A DNA stretch of 14,375 bases from Bacillota bacterium (GTDB lineage Bacteria > Bacillota > Clostridia > Acetivibrionales > DSM-1351): the NCBI GenBank assembly GCA_023392075.1, contig JAEVZU010000301.1:1-14375 (forward strand). Reading direction: 5' to 3'. A program made the position numbers and the translations under genes. Positions 1-7,819 of the stretch are shown piece after piece. The notes beneath the pieces are model-generated. The model was not told the origin of the DNA, did no database searches, and saw only the letters and a list, made by a program, of their open reading frames with translations. Position 1 is the stretch's first letter. Each line of letters starts with the position of its first letter.

Positions 1-1229
1 GAGGCAGTATATATGCCGCTTATGCGCTTTCTCATCCTGAGGAGCTCAGAGTTGCTGCTGTTGCAGAGCCTGATAAAAATAAAAGGGAAGCTTTCGCAAG
101 GCTTCATGGAATCCCGGAAAACATGTGCTATCCCACCTGGGAGGAATTGCTGTCGTCTCCTAAGGCAGCAGATGCCGTTTTGGTCTGTACCCAGGATAAT
201 ATGCATACAGAGCCGGCAATAAGGGCATTAGAGGCAGGATACCATGTTTTGCTGGAGAAGCCCATGTCAAATAATGCATTGGAATGTCTGGCGATAGATG
301 AGCATTCACAGAAGTATGGCCGGATGGTTTCGGTATGCCATGTTCTGCGGTTTACTCCTTTCTTTTCAACATTAAAAAAGATATTGGACGAAGGTCAAAT
401 AGGCAGGCTCATATCAATCCAGCACAATGAAAATGTAGGATACTGGCATCAGGCACACAGCTATGTGCGGGGCAACTGGAGGAATTCCCGGGAGGCAAGT
501 CCCATGATTCTTGCAAAATCCTGCCACGACCTGGATATACTTTTATGGCTGGCAGATTCGGAATGCAGTAGTGTAGCATCTTTCGGAGAATTGACCCATT
601 TCAGGTTGGAAAATGCTCCTGCCGATGCTCCAGATCGCTGTCTTGACGGATGTCCTCACCGTGAGGAGTGTCCGTTTTATGCACCCAGGATATATATAAA
701 CGGAAATACAGGGTTTCCCGCATCGGTAATCAGCAGTAACACCGGTGTGAAAGCACTTACTGCGGCTCTTAAGGATGGCCCCTACGGAAGGTGCGTGTAC
801 CGCTGCGATAATGATGTGGTTGACCATCAGATAGTAGCAATGGAATTCAAAAATAGCGTTACCGTATCGTTTACGATGTGTGCTTTTACAAATGAAGTAA
901 GCAGGACAATTAAACTTATGGGTACCAAAGGCGAAATAAGAGGTGCCATGGAAAAAAATGAAATTGAGATCACCAGGTTTGCCGATGGTGCAAAAACTAA
1001 AATCTGCCTTAACCCCGGTACTTCAGGGCATGGGGGAGGAGATGAGGGCATTATGAGAAGTTTCGTAAAGCTCATGCAGACAGGAACAGAAGACAGGCTC
1101 ACATCTTCCGGGATTTCAATACAAAGCCACCTTCTGGCTTTTGCAGCCGAGAAATCCAGGCTTGAAAGGCGGGTAATCCATATGGAGGAATATACCCGGG
1201 AACTCAGAAACGGAGGCGGACATGTTTAA
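1..1229 (+). CDS. Gfo/Idh/MocA-family NAD(P)-dependent oxidoreductase, 5'-truncated
   Basis: The reading frame is open from the first complete codon at position 3, so the gene begins upstream of the window; the ATG at 123 is internal, because the residues before it (RVAAVAEPDKNKREAFA) are typical Rossmann-fold sequence. About 408 residues are present and probably only 10-15 are missing, including most of the Gly-rich nucleotide-binding loop. The conserved EKP motif (codons 255-263) lies in LLEKPMS, and the family's substrate-side His is probably in KSCHDLDILLWL. Such enzymes oxidise or reduce sugars and sugar derivatives with NAD(P); some relatives are NAD-dependent glycosidases. An unusual set of five cysteines (codons 639, 651, 669, 792, 804) suggests a bound metal. 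The stop overlaps the next gene by 8 bases, so the two are probably translationally coupled. No signal peptide can be judged. The family is secure; the substrate is unknown. Confidence 0.93.
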   Translation, partial: GSIYAAYALSHPEELRVAAVAEPDKNKREAFARLHGIPENMCYPTWEELLSSPKAADAVLVCTQDNMHTEPAIRALEAGYHVLLEKPMSNNALECLAIDEHSQKYGRMVSVCHVLRFTPFFSTLKKILDEGQIGRLISIQHNENVGYWHQAHSYVRGNWRNSREASPMILAKSCHDLDILLWLADSECSSVASFGELTHFRLENAPADAPDRCLDGCPHREECPFYAPRIYINGNTGFPASVISSNTGVKALTAALKDGPYGRCVYRCDNDVVDHQIVAMEFKNSVTVSFTMCAFTNEVSRTIKLMGTKGEIRGAMEKNEIEITRFADGAKTKICLNPGTSGHGGGDEGIMRSFVKLMQTGTEDRLTSSGISIQSHLLAFAAEKSRLERRVIHMEEYTRELRNGGGHV

Positions 1230-2469
1230 ACCTGTTGAAGCAGCAAAACCTACAAAGCAGCAAAGAAACTGGCAGGACCTGGAGCTGGGACTTTTTTGCC
1301 ACTTCGGAATAAATACCTTCAATGACAAAGAGTGGGGAGACGGCACCGACGACCCAGACAGCTTCCGGCCAACTTCACTGGATTGTTTGCAGTGGGTCCG
1401 GACTGCCAAAAAAGCAGGTTTCAAATATTTGATTTTAACTGCAAAGCATCATGACGGATTTTGCTTATGGCCCACAAAAACAACTGATTATTCCGTAAAA
1501 TCGATAACATGGAGGAACGGGAAAGGGGATGTTGTAAGGGAGTGTGCTGAAGCCTGCCGTAAGGAAGGAATACATTTTGGCATTTACCTGTCACCCTGGG
1601 ACAGACATGAGCCCTGTTATGAAAATAAGGCTGCCTATGACGAATTTTATCTGGAACAGCTTAAAGAGCTGTTAACAGGCTACGGCCCTTTGATAGAGCT
1701 TTGGTTTGACGGAGCAGGTTCCGAGGGACGCCAGTATGACTGGGAGAAGATATGCGATACTGTGACTGAATATCAGCCTGATGCAATGATATTCAACATG
1801 GGACGCCCGACTATACGCTGGGTAGGAAACGAGGACGGTCTTGCACCCGAGACCTGCCGGAGTACGGCAAGTGAAGCCAGAGCCAGCATGTTTACCGAGG
1901 ATATGCTCACCTGGCTGCCTGATACACCAAAGTGGGTGCCTGCTGAATGTGACGTTCCCATAAGAAAGAAGCACTGGTTCTGGCATCCGGATGACGAAGG
2001 AAGTCTTCTTTCACTTGAGGAACTTGTGGATATATATTATAAATCTGTAGGAAGGGGTACCAATTTGTTGCTAAATGTATCTCCAGATAGAAACGGTTTA
2101 TTTCCCGAAGCGGATATTAAAAGGCTGCTGGAATTCGGTGATGAGATCAGGAAACGTTTTTTAAAACCCCTACAAGCAGTGAAAGGTTTTGGTGAAAGTC
2201 TGGAATTGATACTGACTGAGCCTTCCTATGTCGACCATGCGGTAATTATGGAAGAGATATCAGAGGGAGAGCGTATTAAAGAATATAAATTGGAAGCCGG
2301 GCAAAGTGGAAAATGGATTGAGCTGGCGAGGGGTACTTCAGTAGGACATAAGAAGATAAATCATTTTGACAGGATAATGACCTCAAGGGTCAGGCTTACT
2401 GTACTGAGCTGTGAAAACCAGCCTCTGATAAGGAATTTTTCAGTTTACTATACGAAATTTGATCTTTAA
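1222..2469 (+). CDS. GH29 alpha-L-fucosidase-type glycoside hydrolase
   Basis: A 415-residue protein with the GH29 (beta/alpha)8 barrel from about residue 15 to 310: CHFGINTF, the TAKHHDGF motif (residues 73-80) and the retaining nucleophile Asp163 in ELWFDGAG. The RWVGNEDG segment (199-206) looks like the GH29-B branch, which tends to cleave alpha-1,3/1,4-linked fucose; Glu204 or Glu242 is a candidate acid/base, but I cannot choose between them. Residues from about 318 form a short C-terminal beta-sandwich ending in FSVYYT. There is no signal peptide, so it should act in the cytoplasm on an imported oligosaccharide. The start is set by GGAGG at 1212-1216, 5 bases before the ATG, inside the end of the oxidoreductase gene. 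The neighbouring phosphorylase suggests that fucose is removed before or after phosphorolysis. Some GH29 members are active on L-galactosides, so the exact sugar is uncertain. Confidence 0.92.
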   Translation: MFKPVEAAKPTKQQRNWQDLELGLFCHFGINTFNDKEWGDGTDDPDSFRPTSLDCLQWVRTAKKAGFKYLILTAKHHDGFCLWPTKTTDYSVKSITWRNGKGDVVRECAEACRKEGIHFGIYLSPWDRHEPCYENKAAYDEFYLEQLKELLTGYGPLIELWFDGAGSEGRQYDWEKICDTVTEYQPDAMIFNMGRPTIRWVGNEDGLAPETCRSTASEARASMFTEDMLTWLPDTPKWVPAECDVPIRKKHWFWHPDDEGSLLSLEELVDIYYKSVGRGTNLLLNVSPDRNGLFPEADIKRLLEFGDEIRKRFLKPLQAVKGFGESLELILTEPSYVDHAVIMEEISEGERIKEYKLEAGQSGKWIELARGTSVGHKKINHFDRIMTSRVRLTVLSCENQPLIRNFSVYYTKFDL

Positions 2470-2483
2470 CAATTTATAAAGGT

Positions 2484-2488
2484 GGGAG
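2484..2488 (+). promoter_or_regulatory. Ribosome binding site that fixes the GH94 start
   Basis: GGGAG lies 5 bases before the GTG at 2494. The earlier in-frame GTG at 2482 has only AT-rich sequence upstream and no ribosome binding site. The 2494 start also gives the family-like N-terminus MHYGYFDNQNREYVI. Confidence 0.7.
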
Positions 2489-2493
2489 AGACT

Positions 2494-4821
2494 GTGCATT
2501 ACGGATATTTTGATAACCAAAACAGAGAATATGTAATAACCAGACCGGATACTCCTGCTCCCTGGATAAACTTCCTTGGAAACGGGGAGTATGGAGGTTT
2601 CATATCCAACAATGCCGGAGGATTGAGTTATTACAAGGATCCGAATTCAAAGAGGATAACAAGATTTAAGTATAATAACCTGCCTGCAGACAGGCCGGGC
2701 AGATATATTTATCTTAAAGATATGAAAACAGGTGAATACTGGTCACCTACATGGCAGCCTGTAATGAAAACACCGGATTCCTATGAATGCCGTCATGGTC
2801 TTGGGTATACGGTTATAAGCAGTTCATACGGCGGAATTGAAACACAGATCACATATTTTGTACCGATTGCGAAAGAGCATGAGGTCTGGAAAGTCCGAAT
2901 AAAGAATAATTCAGGAAAGGAACTGAGCCTGAAAGCCTTTACCTATGTGGAATTCAGTTATCATACGGCTTCTCTGGATCTGATGTGTGATTGGCCCAGG
3001 ATGCTGTTTAATGCTGATTTCAAGGATGGATTCATTGTATTTGAGTCCATGACGGCTGAAGCCTTTTATCCATACATAGGCACAAATGCCGGGGTTGAGG
3101 GCTATGACTGCAGCCTGGAAAAATTCATTGGACCATACCGTTCCGAAAGCAATCCTATTGCACTTGAAAACGGAAAGTGTTCAAATTCCCGGTTATCCTC
3201 CGATAACGCAGTTGGAGCTATGTGCTGTCCTGTAAATTTGAAATCCGGGGAAGAAAAGACTTTCGTTGTGGTTCTGGGTTTTTCAGAAAACAAGGAAACT
3301 TCAGTGCAAAAAGGCAGGGAGAATCTCGATGAGCAGCAAATTGAGAAGGATTTTAACGAATTACGGAATTACTGGGATAACTTCTTATCCTATGCCAGCT
3401 TCAGTACTCCCGATGAGAATGTAAATCTTATGCTGAACATTTGGAACCAGTATCAGTGCAAAACTACCTTTGACTGGTCCAGATTCATTTCCTTGTATGA
3501 GCGCGGAATAGACAGGGGGCTGGGATTCAGGGACAGTATGCAGGATATATTGGGAGTTGTGCATGCAATTCCCGATAAAGTTAAAGCCAGAATTAAAGAC
3601 CTTCTGAGCATACAATTTAAAAAAGGAGATGCCATGTCGGTGCTGTACCCAGCAGACAGGAAAGCCTGCGGAGGAGGACGCTCCGACGATCACCTGTGGT
3701 CTGTTTTTTCGGTCTGTACATATATCAGGGAAACAGGGGACAGGGAATTTCTGAATGAAAAGGTACCCTATTATGACGGGGGAAAAGGCACGGTTCTGGA
3801 ACACCTGGAGAATGCCGTTAAGTTTACCATGGACAATCTTGGAGAGCATGGCATACCGCTGCTGCTGCTCAGCGATTGGAATGATACATTGGCTTCAATC
3901 AATAAAAAGGGTGGTTCCGAGAGCATATTCGTATTTTTCCAGCTGGCTCATGCAGTATATGAACTGCTGCTTTTATACAGGCAATACGGATATGGTGAAA
4001 AGGAGAAATGGGCATCGGAGATATATGCTTACTGCGAATCAAAACTTGACACCATCTGGGACGGAAAATGGTTCTTAAGAGCCTTTAACAGCTATGGTGA
4101 AAAATACGGAACAACTGATGACGAGTTCAATAGGATTTTTCTGAATCCACAAACCTGGGCCGTCATGAGCAGACTTCCAACCGAAGAACAGGCTCATTCG
4201 GCACTTGATGCCGTCCATGAGAGTTTAATGACTAAGTTCGGTTTGCTTATCCACTATCCTGCTCCTGATTTTTATGATGTTGAAAAAAAGGCTTATATGC
4301 CATGTGCTGCGGGAACAAAGGAAAACGGCGGAATTTTCTACCATACAAATGCCTGGGCTGTTATTGCGGAAGTCTTGCTTGGAAGAAATGAGCATGCTTT
4401 TGAATATTATAGTGCTGCGTTGCCCTGCAGAAGAAATGAGATTTCCGAGCTTTGCCGCATTGAACCTTACGTCTATGCATCACATATATTCGGAAAACAG
4501 CACCCGGAATTTGGGAAAGGTACAAATTCATGGCTTACAGGAACCGCGGCATGGATGTTCCTTGCGGCATCTCAGTATATACTGGGTATACGCCCGGATT
4601 ATGACGGTCTCGTCATTGATCCCTGCATACCGAAGGAGTGGGATGGGTTTAAGGCCGAAAGAATGTTCAGAAATGTCAGGGTTATTATCACAGTAAAAAA
4701 TACCGGCGGCAGTAAAAGAGTTGATAATGTGGTTGTTGATGGTAAAGTGCTGGAGGGCAATAGGGTTCCGGCTGCTTATTTAGAGGGAAAAACTCTGGTA
4801 CAGGTATATACGGAGATATAA
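2494..4821 (+). CDS. GH94-family glycoside phosphorylase (cellobiose/cellobionate phosphorylase-like)
   Basis: A 775-residue protein that begins with the GH94 hallmark HYGYFDNQNREYVITRPDT. The order is an N-terminal beta-supersandwich (about 1-280), a helical linker, an (alpha/alpha)6 barrel (about 305-700) and a small C-terminal beta domain. GH94 enzymes break a beta-glycosidic bond with inorganic phosphate, usually giving alpha-glucose 1-phosphate. The likely general acid is Asp464 in LSDWNDTLA; family phosphate-binding elements appear as FRDSMQD (Arg346) and WLTGTAAW (Thr682-Gly683). SDDHLW (397-402) is also typical. The length is slightly below that of cellobiose phosphorylases (about 810) and closer to cellobionate phosphorylases. 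Most relatives have DWNDGM where this one has DWNDTL, so the acceptor sugar may differ. There is no signal peptide. It starts 24 bases after the fucosidase gene and belongs to the same run. Confidence 0.9.
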   Translation: MHYGYFDNQNREYVITRPDTPAPWINFLGNGEYGGFISNNAGGLSYYKDPNSKRITRFKYNNLPADRPGRYIYLKDMKTGEYWSPTWQPVMKTPDSYECRHGLGYTVISSSYGGIETQITYFVPIAKEHEVWKVRIKNNSGKELSLKAFTYVEFSYHTASLDLMCDWPRMLFNADFKDGFIVFESMTAEAFYPYIGTNAGVEGYDCSLEKFIGPYRSESNPIALENGKCSNSRLSSDNAVGAMCCPVNLKSGEEKTFVVVLGFSENKETSVQKGRENLDEQQIEKDFNELRNYWDNFLSYASFSTPDENVNLMLNIWNQYQCKTTFDWSRFISLYERGIDRGLGFRDSMQDILGVVHAIPDKVKARIKDLLSIQFKKGDAMSVLYPADRKACGGGRSDDHLWSVFSVCTYIRETGDREFLNEKVPYYDGGKGTVLEHLENAVKFTMDNLGEHGIPLLLLSDWNDTLASINKKGGSESIFVFFQLAHAVYELLLLYRQYGYGEKEKWASEIYAYCESKLDTIWDGKWFLRAFNSYGEKYGTTDDEFNRIFLNPQTWAVMSRLPTEEQAHSALDAVHESLMTKFGLLIHYPAPDFYDVEKKAYMPCAAGTKENGGIFYHTNAWAVIAEVLLGRNEHAFEYYSAALPCRRNEISELCRIEPYVYASHIFGKQHPEFGKGTNSWLTGTAAWMFLAASQYILGIRPDYDGLVIDPCIPKEWDGFKAERMFRNVRVIITVKNTGGSKRVDNVVVDGKVLEGNRVPAAYLEGKTLVQVYTEI

Positions 4822-4841
4822 ATATTACAATGCACTGGAAG

Positions 4842-4870
4842 GGGGGCTACTCAATTAATGGGTAGCCTCC
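4842..4870. terminator. Hairpin between convergent genes, probable bidirectional terminator
   Basis: The arms GGGGGCTACTC (4842-4852) and GGGTAGCCTCC (4860-4870) form an 11-bp stem with two G-U wobbles and a 7-base AT loop. It sits in the 105-base gap between the convergent GH94 and pgm stop codons. No U-tract follows on either strand, so it is not a textbook intrinsic terminator; it may need Rho or may only protect 3' ends. Confidence 0.6.
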
Positions 4871-4926
4871 TGTCCGATTGCGCAGAATGGTTTTAGCTGT
4901 GGTTGAAACCAGGCATGGCTGATGCT

Positions 4927-6339
4927 CTAAAGCTGAAGAAAACTGCGGAAGGTATCTATTACACTTTTTGCTTCCTCCAGGGACGACATTTCACTGAAAA
5001 TTCTCATAACAGGCTCGGTTCCCGAGAAACGGCAGATGACCCAACCGCCGTCTTTGAAATATATCTTGCAGCCGTCAAGGTATGAAATTTTTTCTATATC
5101 CCATGGGAATTCAGGAATTTGCTTCTTTTCAAACAGGAGATTTGACAGTTCTGATTTGCGCTGACCTGTCATGCTGCAGTCAAATTCATCCATAGAGAAA
5201 CTTCCATATTTAGTGTGTATATCCTTCAATATTTCATTCAGAGGCTTTCCGATTACACTTAGCATTTCAACTAAAAGTGAACCGGCATAAACACCGTCCT
5301 TACCCTGTATGTGCCCTCTGACCGTGAGGCCTCCGGAAGACTCTCCTCCGATGAGGGCATCGGTTTCCAGCATTTTTGATGAAATATGCTTAAAGCCTAC
5401 CGGCACCTCATGACATTTCTCTCCAAATGCGGCTGCCATCCGGTCGAGGCAGTGGGTTGTCGCAATGTTTCTCACAACATCTCCCTTCCAGCCCTTGAAT
5501 TCATGCAAATAAAAATACAACAGAACCAGGATGTCATTGGGATGTATAAAAGTTCCGCTGGAGTCGATCAGACCGATTCTGTCGGCATCCCCGTCTGTTG
5601 CGATACCCATATCGTAACCTCCCTGGACAACCAATTGGGACAGGTGATACAGCGTTGAACTGTTAGGCGAGGGAAGCCTTCCTCCAAACAGTGTGTCATG
5701 CCGGTCGTGTATAACATCCACCTGGCAGCGGCAGGTAAGCAGAATTGTCTGAAGGGTGGTTTTACTGACACCGTACATAGGATCGAGCAATATCTTTAAG
5801 TTCTTATTTTTAATTGCTTCGGAATCAATTATTTTAAGGATGCTGTCTATGTAACTGTTCTGTGGATTTATAACAGTTATGAGTCCTGCAGCAATTGCTT
5901 TGGCATATTCCATGCTGCGTATATCAGCCTTTGATATAAGGGCGATCTGGGACTCAATATCGTTTGTGACCGTTTCTTCGGCATCTCTGCCGCCTGAAGT
6001 GAACACTTTTACTCCATTATACTGAGCCGGGTTGTGACTGGCGGTCACAGCCATGCCGTAGGCGGCATTTTCTTTCATAACCTCATACATTATAAGCGGC
6101 GTAGGAGCATCATAGTCTATAAGGTTGACCTTAATTCCACCGGCTGCAAACACGCAGGCCATCCATTTGGAAGCCAGATCCGATAAAAACCTCCGGTCAT
6201 ATCCAATAACCACAGGCAGTGATTGTTTCATATCACGCTTGATCATTCTCACAAGTGCAAGGGATATGAGTTCCAGATTTTCCCGGGTAAAATCCTCAGC
6301 TATTATTGCACGAAAACCGCCTGTTCCAAATTTTATCAT
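4927..6339 (-). CDS. pgm: Phosphoglucomutase-type alpha-D-phosphohexomutase
   Basis: A 470-residue protein with all four phosphohexomutase domains and motifs: catalytic phosphoserine Ser101 in TASHNP, the magnesium loop DGDADR (Asp249, Asp251, Asp253), the sugar-recognition loop GESSGG (332-337), and the phosphate-binding loop RFSGTEP (437-443). GESSGG is closest to the GEESGG of glucose-specific enzymes, unlike the GEMSGH of phosphomannomutases or the GEQSGH of phosphoglucosamine mutase. It should interconvert glucose 1-phosphate and glucose 6-phosphate in the cytoplasm, which suits the GH94 product next door. I chose the ATG at 6339, not one 12 codons earlier, because GGAGG stands 7 bases before it and MIKFGTGGFR is the normal family N-terminus. 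It is a single-gene unit with its own promoter, divergent from the ABC operon. A broader specificity (mannose phosphates) is possible. Confidence 0.93.
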   Translation of the reverse strand: MIKFGTGGFRAIIAEDFTRENLELISLALVRMIKRDMKQSLPVVIGYDRRFLSDLASKWMACVFAAGGIKVNLIDYDAPTPLIMYEVMKENAAYGMAVTASHNPAQYNGVKVFTSGGRDAEETVTNDIESQIALISKADIRSMEYAKAIAAGLITVINPQNSYIDSILKIIDSEAIKNKNLKILLDPMYGVSKTTLQTILLTCRCQVDVIHDRHDTLFGGRLPSPNSSTLYHLSQLVVQGGYDMGIATDGDADRIGLIDSSGTFIHPNDILVLLYFYLHEFKGWKGDVVRNIATTHCLDRMAAAFGEKCHEVPVGFKHISSKMLETDALIGGESSGGLTVRGHIQGKDGVYAGSLLVEMLSVIGKPLNEILKDIHTKYGSFSMDEFDCSMTGQRKSELSNLLFEKKQIPEFPWDIEKISYLDGCKIYFKDGGWVICRFSGTEPVMRIFSEMSSLEEAKSVIDTFRSFLQL

Positions 6340-6346
6340 AGTAATA

Positions 6347-6351
6347 CCTCC
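6347..6351 (-). promoter_or_regulatory. Ribosome binding site of pgm
   Basis: GGAGG on the minus strand with a 7-base spacer to the ATG at 6339. It supports this start over the in-frame ATG at 6375, which lies only a few bases from the predicted transcription start. Confidence 0.8.
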
Positions 6352-6385
6352 AATTAATCCTTCCGTAAATACCATTTATGGCTGT

Positions 6386-6414
6386 ATTCTAACACCCGCC
6401 ATATGAATTTTCAA
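6386..6414 (-). promoter_or_regulatory. Sigma-A promoter of pgm
   Basis: On the minus strand, TTGAAA (6409-6414) and TAGAAT (6386-6391) are separated by exactly 17 bases; each hexamer is 5 of 6 to consensus. Transcription should start near 6379, giving a leader of about 40 bases. This suggests fairly constitutive expression, unlike the poor plus-strand promoter in the same gap. Confidence 0.75.
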
Positions 6415-6447
6415 GGAATTAGAAACAAATATGAACAACATGCAAGA

Positions 6448-6485
6448 ATTCTCAACAAAAGTTCAGAATAGTCACATTGTATAAA
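6448..6485 (+). promoter_or_regulatory. Candidate activated promoter and operator of the ABC operon
   Basis: A -10-like TATAAA (6480-6485) has no recognisable -35 at the right distance. In that place is an imperfect palindrome, ATTCTCAAC-aaaa-GTTCAGAAT (6448-6469), with 9-base arms and one mismatch. A near-copy of its left part, GAATTTTCAA (6405-6414), lies 41 bases upstream of GAATTCTCAA (6446-6455), about four helical turns away. A weak promoter with binding sites at -35 fits control by an activator such as the AraC-type regulator encoded at 12458. This is inferred from pattern only; other -10 choices exist (for example TAATAT at 6502). Confidence 0.35.
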
Positions 6486-6543
6486 AAAAGTTAAGATGCA
6501 ATAATATTTTTGTAGATATTTAATAAAATTCGGGAGGAAAAAA

Positions 6544-7629
6544 ATGAAAATGAAAAAATTTCTCAGTTCTATGTTAGCTGCAATTATGATTATGGGCGCA
6601 GTGGCTGGCTGTGGAAGTTCCAGCGGAAGTTCCTCTGAAAGCTCTCAGGCAGCAGCCGGTACTTCTGTAGCTTCAAGCGAGAGTACAGCTGCAAAAGCCG
6701 GTGGCTCAAAAACAGTCACAGTTTATTCTCCGCACCCGGCAGATCCTTTAAATGCAGGTATTAAGGAATTCCAGGAAAAGACAGGCATCACGGTAGATCT
6801 TGTAGCTGCCGGAACAGGTGAATTACTTAAAAGAATAGAAGCGGAAAGCGGCAATCCCCTGTGTGATGTATTCTGGGGCGGCGGAGCAGATTCACTGGCT
6901 GCATACAGCAAATACTTTGATACCTTCAAGCCCGCGGATATAGGCAGTATTGATCCGCAGTACGTAAGCAGGGATAATTTGTGGACAGGTGAATCACCGC
7001 TCCCGATGGTAATCATGTATAACAAAAAGCTTGTAGGTGAGGCCGATGTCCCTAAAGGTTGGGCCGACCTGACAAGTGCAAAGCTGAAGGGTAAAATTGC
7101 CTACGCTGATCCTGCGAAATCCGGATCTTCCTATACCATACTGTGTACAATGCTCACTGCTTTCGGAAAAGATGACGGAAAGGGCTGGGATTTTGTAAAA
7201 CAGTTCGTGGGCAACCTGGACGGAAAGATTCTGAGTTCTTCAGGTGATGTCTATAAAAAAGTATCCGATGGTGAATACAGTGTCGGTTTGACTCTTGAAA
7301 AGGAAGCCGTTAAATATGTTCAGGCCGGTGCCGATGTCGGTATCATTTATCCGGCGGATGGTACATCTGCTGTTCCCGATGGAATCGCAATAGTAAAAGG
7401 CGGCAAGAACAAGGAAAATGCAGAAATCTTTGCAAATTTCGTCCTTGGAAAGGAATGCCAGACAATGATGTCAAATGATTTTTCCAGAAGATCGGTAAGA
7501 ACTGACATCGAAGCTCCTGAAGGCCTTCCTGCAATAAAGGATATAAAATTTGTAGATTATGATTTTAACTGGGCTTCTTCAGAAAAAGTAAATATCCTGG
7601 AAAAATGGAAAGAGATTATAGTCGGATAA
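6544..7629 (+). CDS. ABC-transporter solute-binding lipoprotein (AfuA/HptA/FbpA-like superfamily)
   Basis: A 361-residue protein with a lipoprotein signal: charged start, hydrophobic stretch (10-20) and lipobox VAGC with Cys23, followed by a Ser/Ala-rich linker to about residue 55. The mature fold runs from KTVTVYSPHP, typical of the iron(III)/phosphonate/sugar-phosphate class of binding proteins, through LPMVIMYNKK and GWADLTSAKLKGKIAYADP. Ferric-binding FbpA proteins carry a Tyr-Tyr pair near where this protein reads GEYSVGLTLEKEA (243-255); no such pair is present, so ferric iron is unlikely. The protein should sit outside the membrane and deliver ligand to the permease encoded at 8924. 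GGAGG at 6533-6537 gives a good start with 6-base spacing. Sugar phosphates are my preferred ligand, from resemblance to AfuA and HptA and from the gene context; phosphonates or other oxyanions are alternatives. Confidence 0.85.
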   Translation: MKMKKFLSSMLAAIMIMGAVAGCGSSSGSSSESSQAAAGTSVASSESTAAKAGGSKTVTVYSPHPADPLNAGIKEFQEKTGITVDLVAAGTGELLKRIEAESGNPLCDVFWGGGADSLAAYSKYFDTFKPADIGSIDPQYVSRDNLWTGESPLPMVIMYNKKLVGEADVPKGWADLTSAKLKGKIAYADPAKSGSSYTILCTMLTAFGKDDGKGWDFVKQFVGNLDGKILSSSGDVYKKVSDGEYSVGLTLEKEAVKYVQAGADVGIIYPADGTSAVPDGIAIVKGGKNKENAEIFANFVLGKECQTMMSNDFSRRSVRTDIEAPEGLPAIKDIKFVDYDFNWASSEKVNILEKWKEIIVG

Positions 7630-7692
7630 ACCGCAGTGCGAAATAATACAGGATTAAAAAACACATTAAATAAATAATTGGAAATCAGTTTA

Positions 7693-7727
7693 TACAGGCA
7701 CCTTTCAGAAGCTGGAAGGCGCCTGTA
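7693..7727. other. Strong hairpin after the binding-protein gene
   Basis: The arms TACAGGCACCTTTCAG (7693-7708) and CTGGAAGGCGCCTGTA (7712-7727) form a 16-bp stem with one A-C mismatch, one G-U wobble and an AAG loop. No U-tract follows. Such a structure may partly stop transcription or protect the upstream message, giving more binding protein than transporter; this role is inferred. Confidence 0.65.
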
Positions 7728-7743
7728 CAATATATGGCTATCT

Positions 7744-7819
7744 GGTAGTCTGTAACCTCTGTCTTGTCCTGCAAAAATTTTTCTCACCGGACAATACGTT
7801 TTAGATGTCACAGACTGCC
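7744..7819. other. Nested inverted repeats upstream of the ABC ATPase
   Basis: The outer arms GGTAGTCTGTAAC (7744-7756) and GTCACAGACTGCC (7807-7819) pair over 13 bp with one wobble and one mismatch. Inside them GTCTTGTCC (7761-7769) pairs with GGACAATAC (7789-7797) with one mismatch. Together with the hairpin before it, most of the 218-base gap 7630-7847 could fold. It may be a leader control element or a small inserted repeat. I see no ORF or clear promoter in the gap. Confidence 0.45.

Noticed and set aside
13..222. 69-residue open frame at the left edge
   Set aside because: It overlaps the oxidoreductase in another frame; the oxidoreductase frame continues to the window edge with clear Rossmann-fold sequence.
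3755..4078. 107-residue plus-strand frame inside the GH94 gene
   Set aside because: Low-quality composition in an alternate frame within a well-conserved gene; no ribosome binding site or family signal.
4274..4696. 140-residue plus-strand frame inside the GH94 gene
   Set aside because: Out-of-frame shadow of the GH94 C-terminal half, which itself shows intact family motifs.
5386..5658. 90-residue plus-strand frame opposite pgm
   Set aside because: Antisense to the motif-rich core of pgm, without recognisable domain or ribosome binding site.
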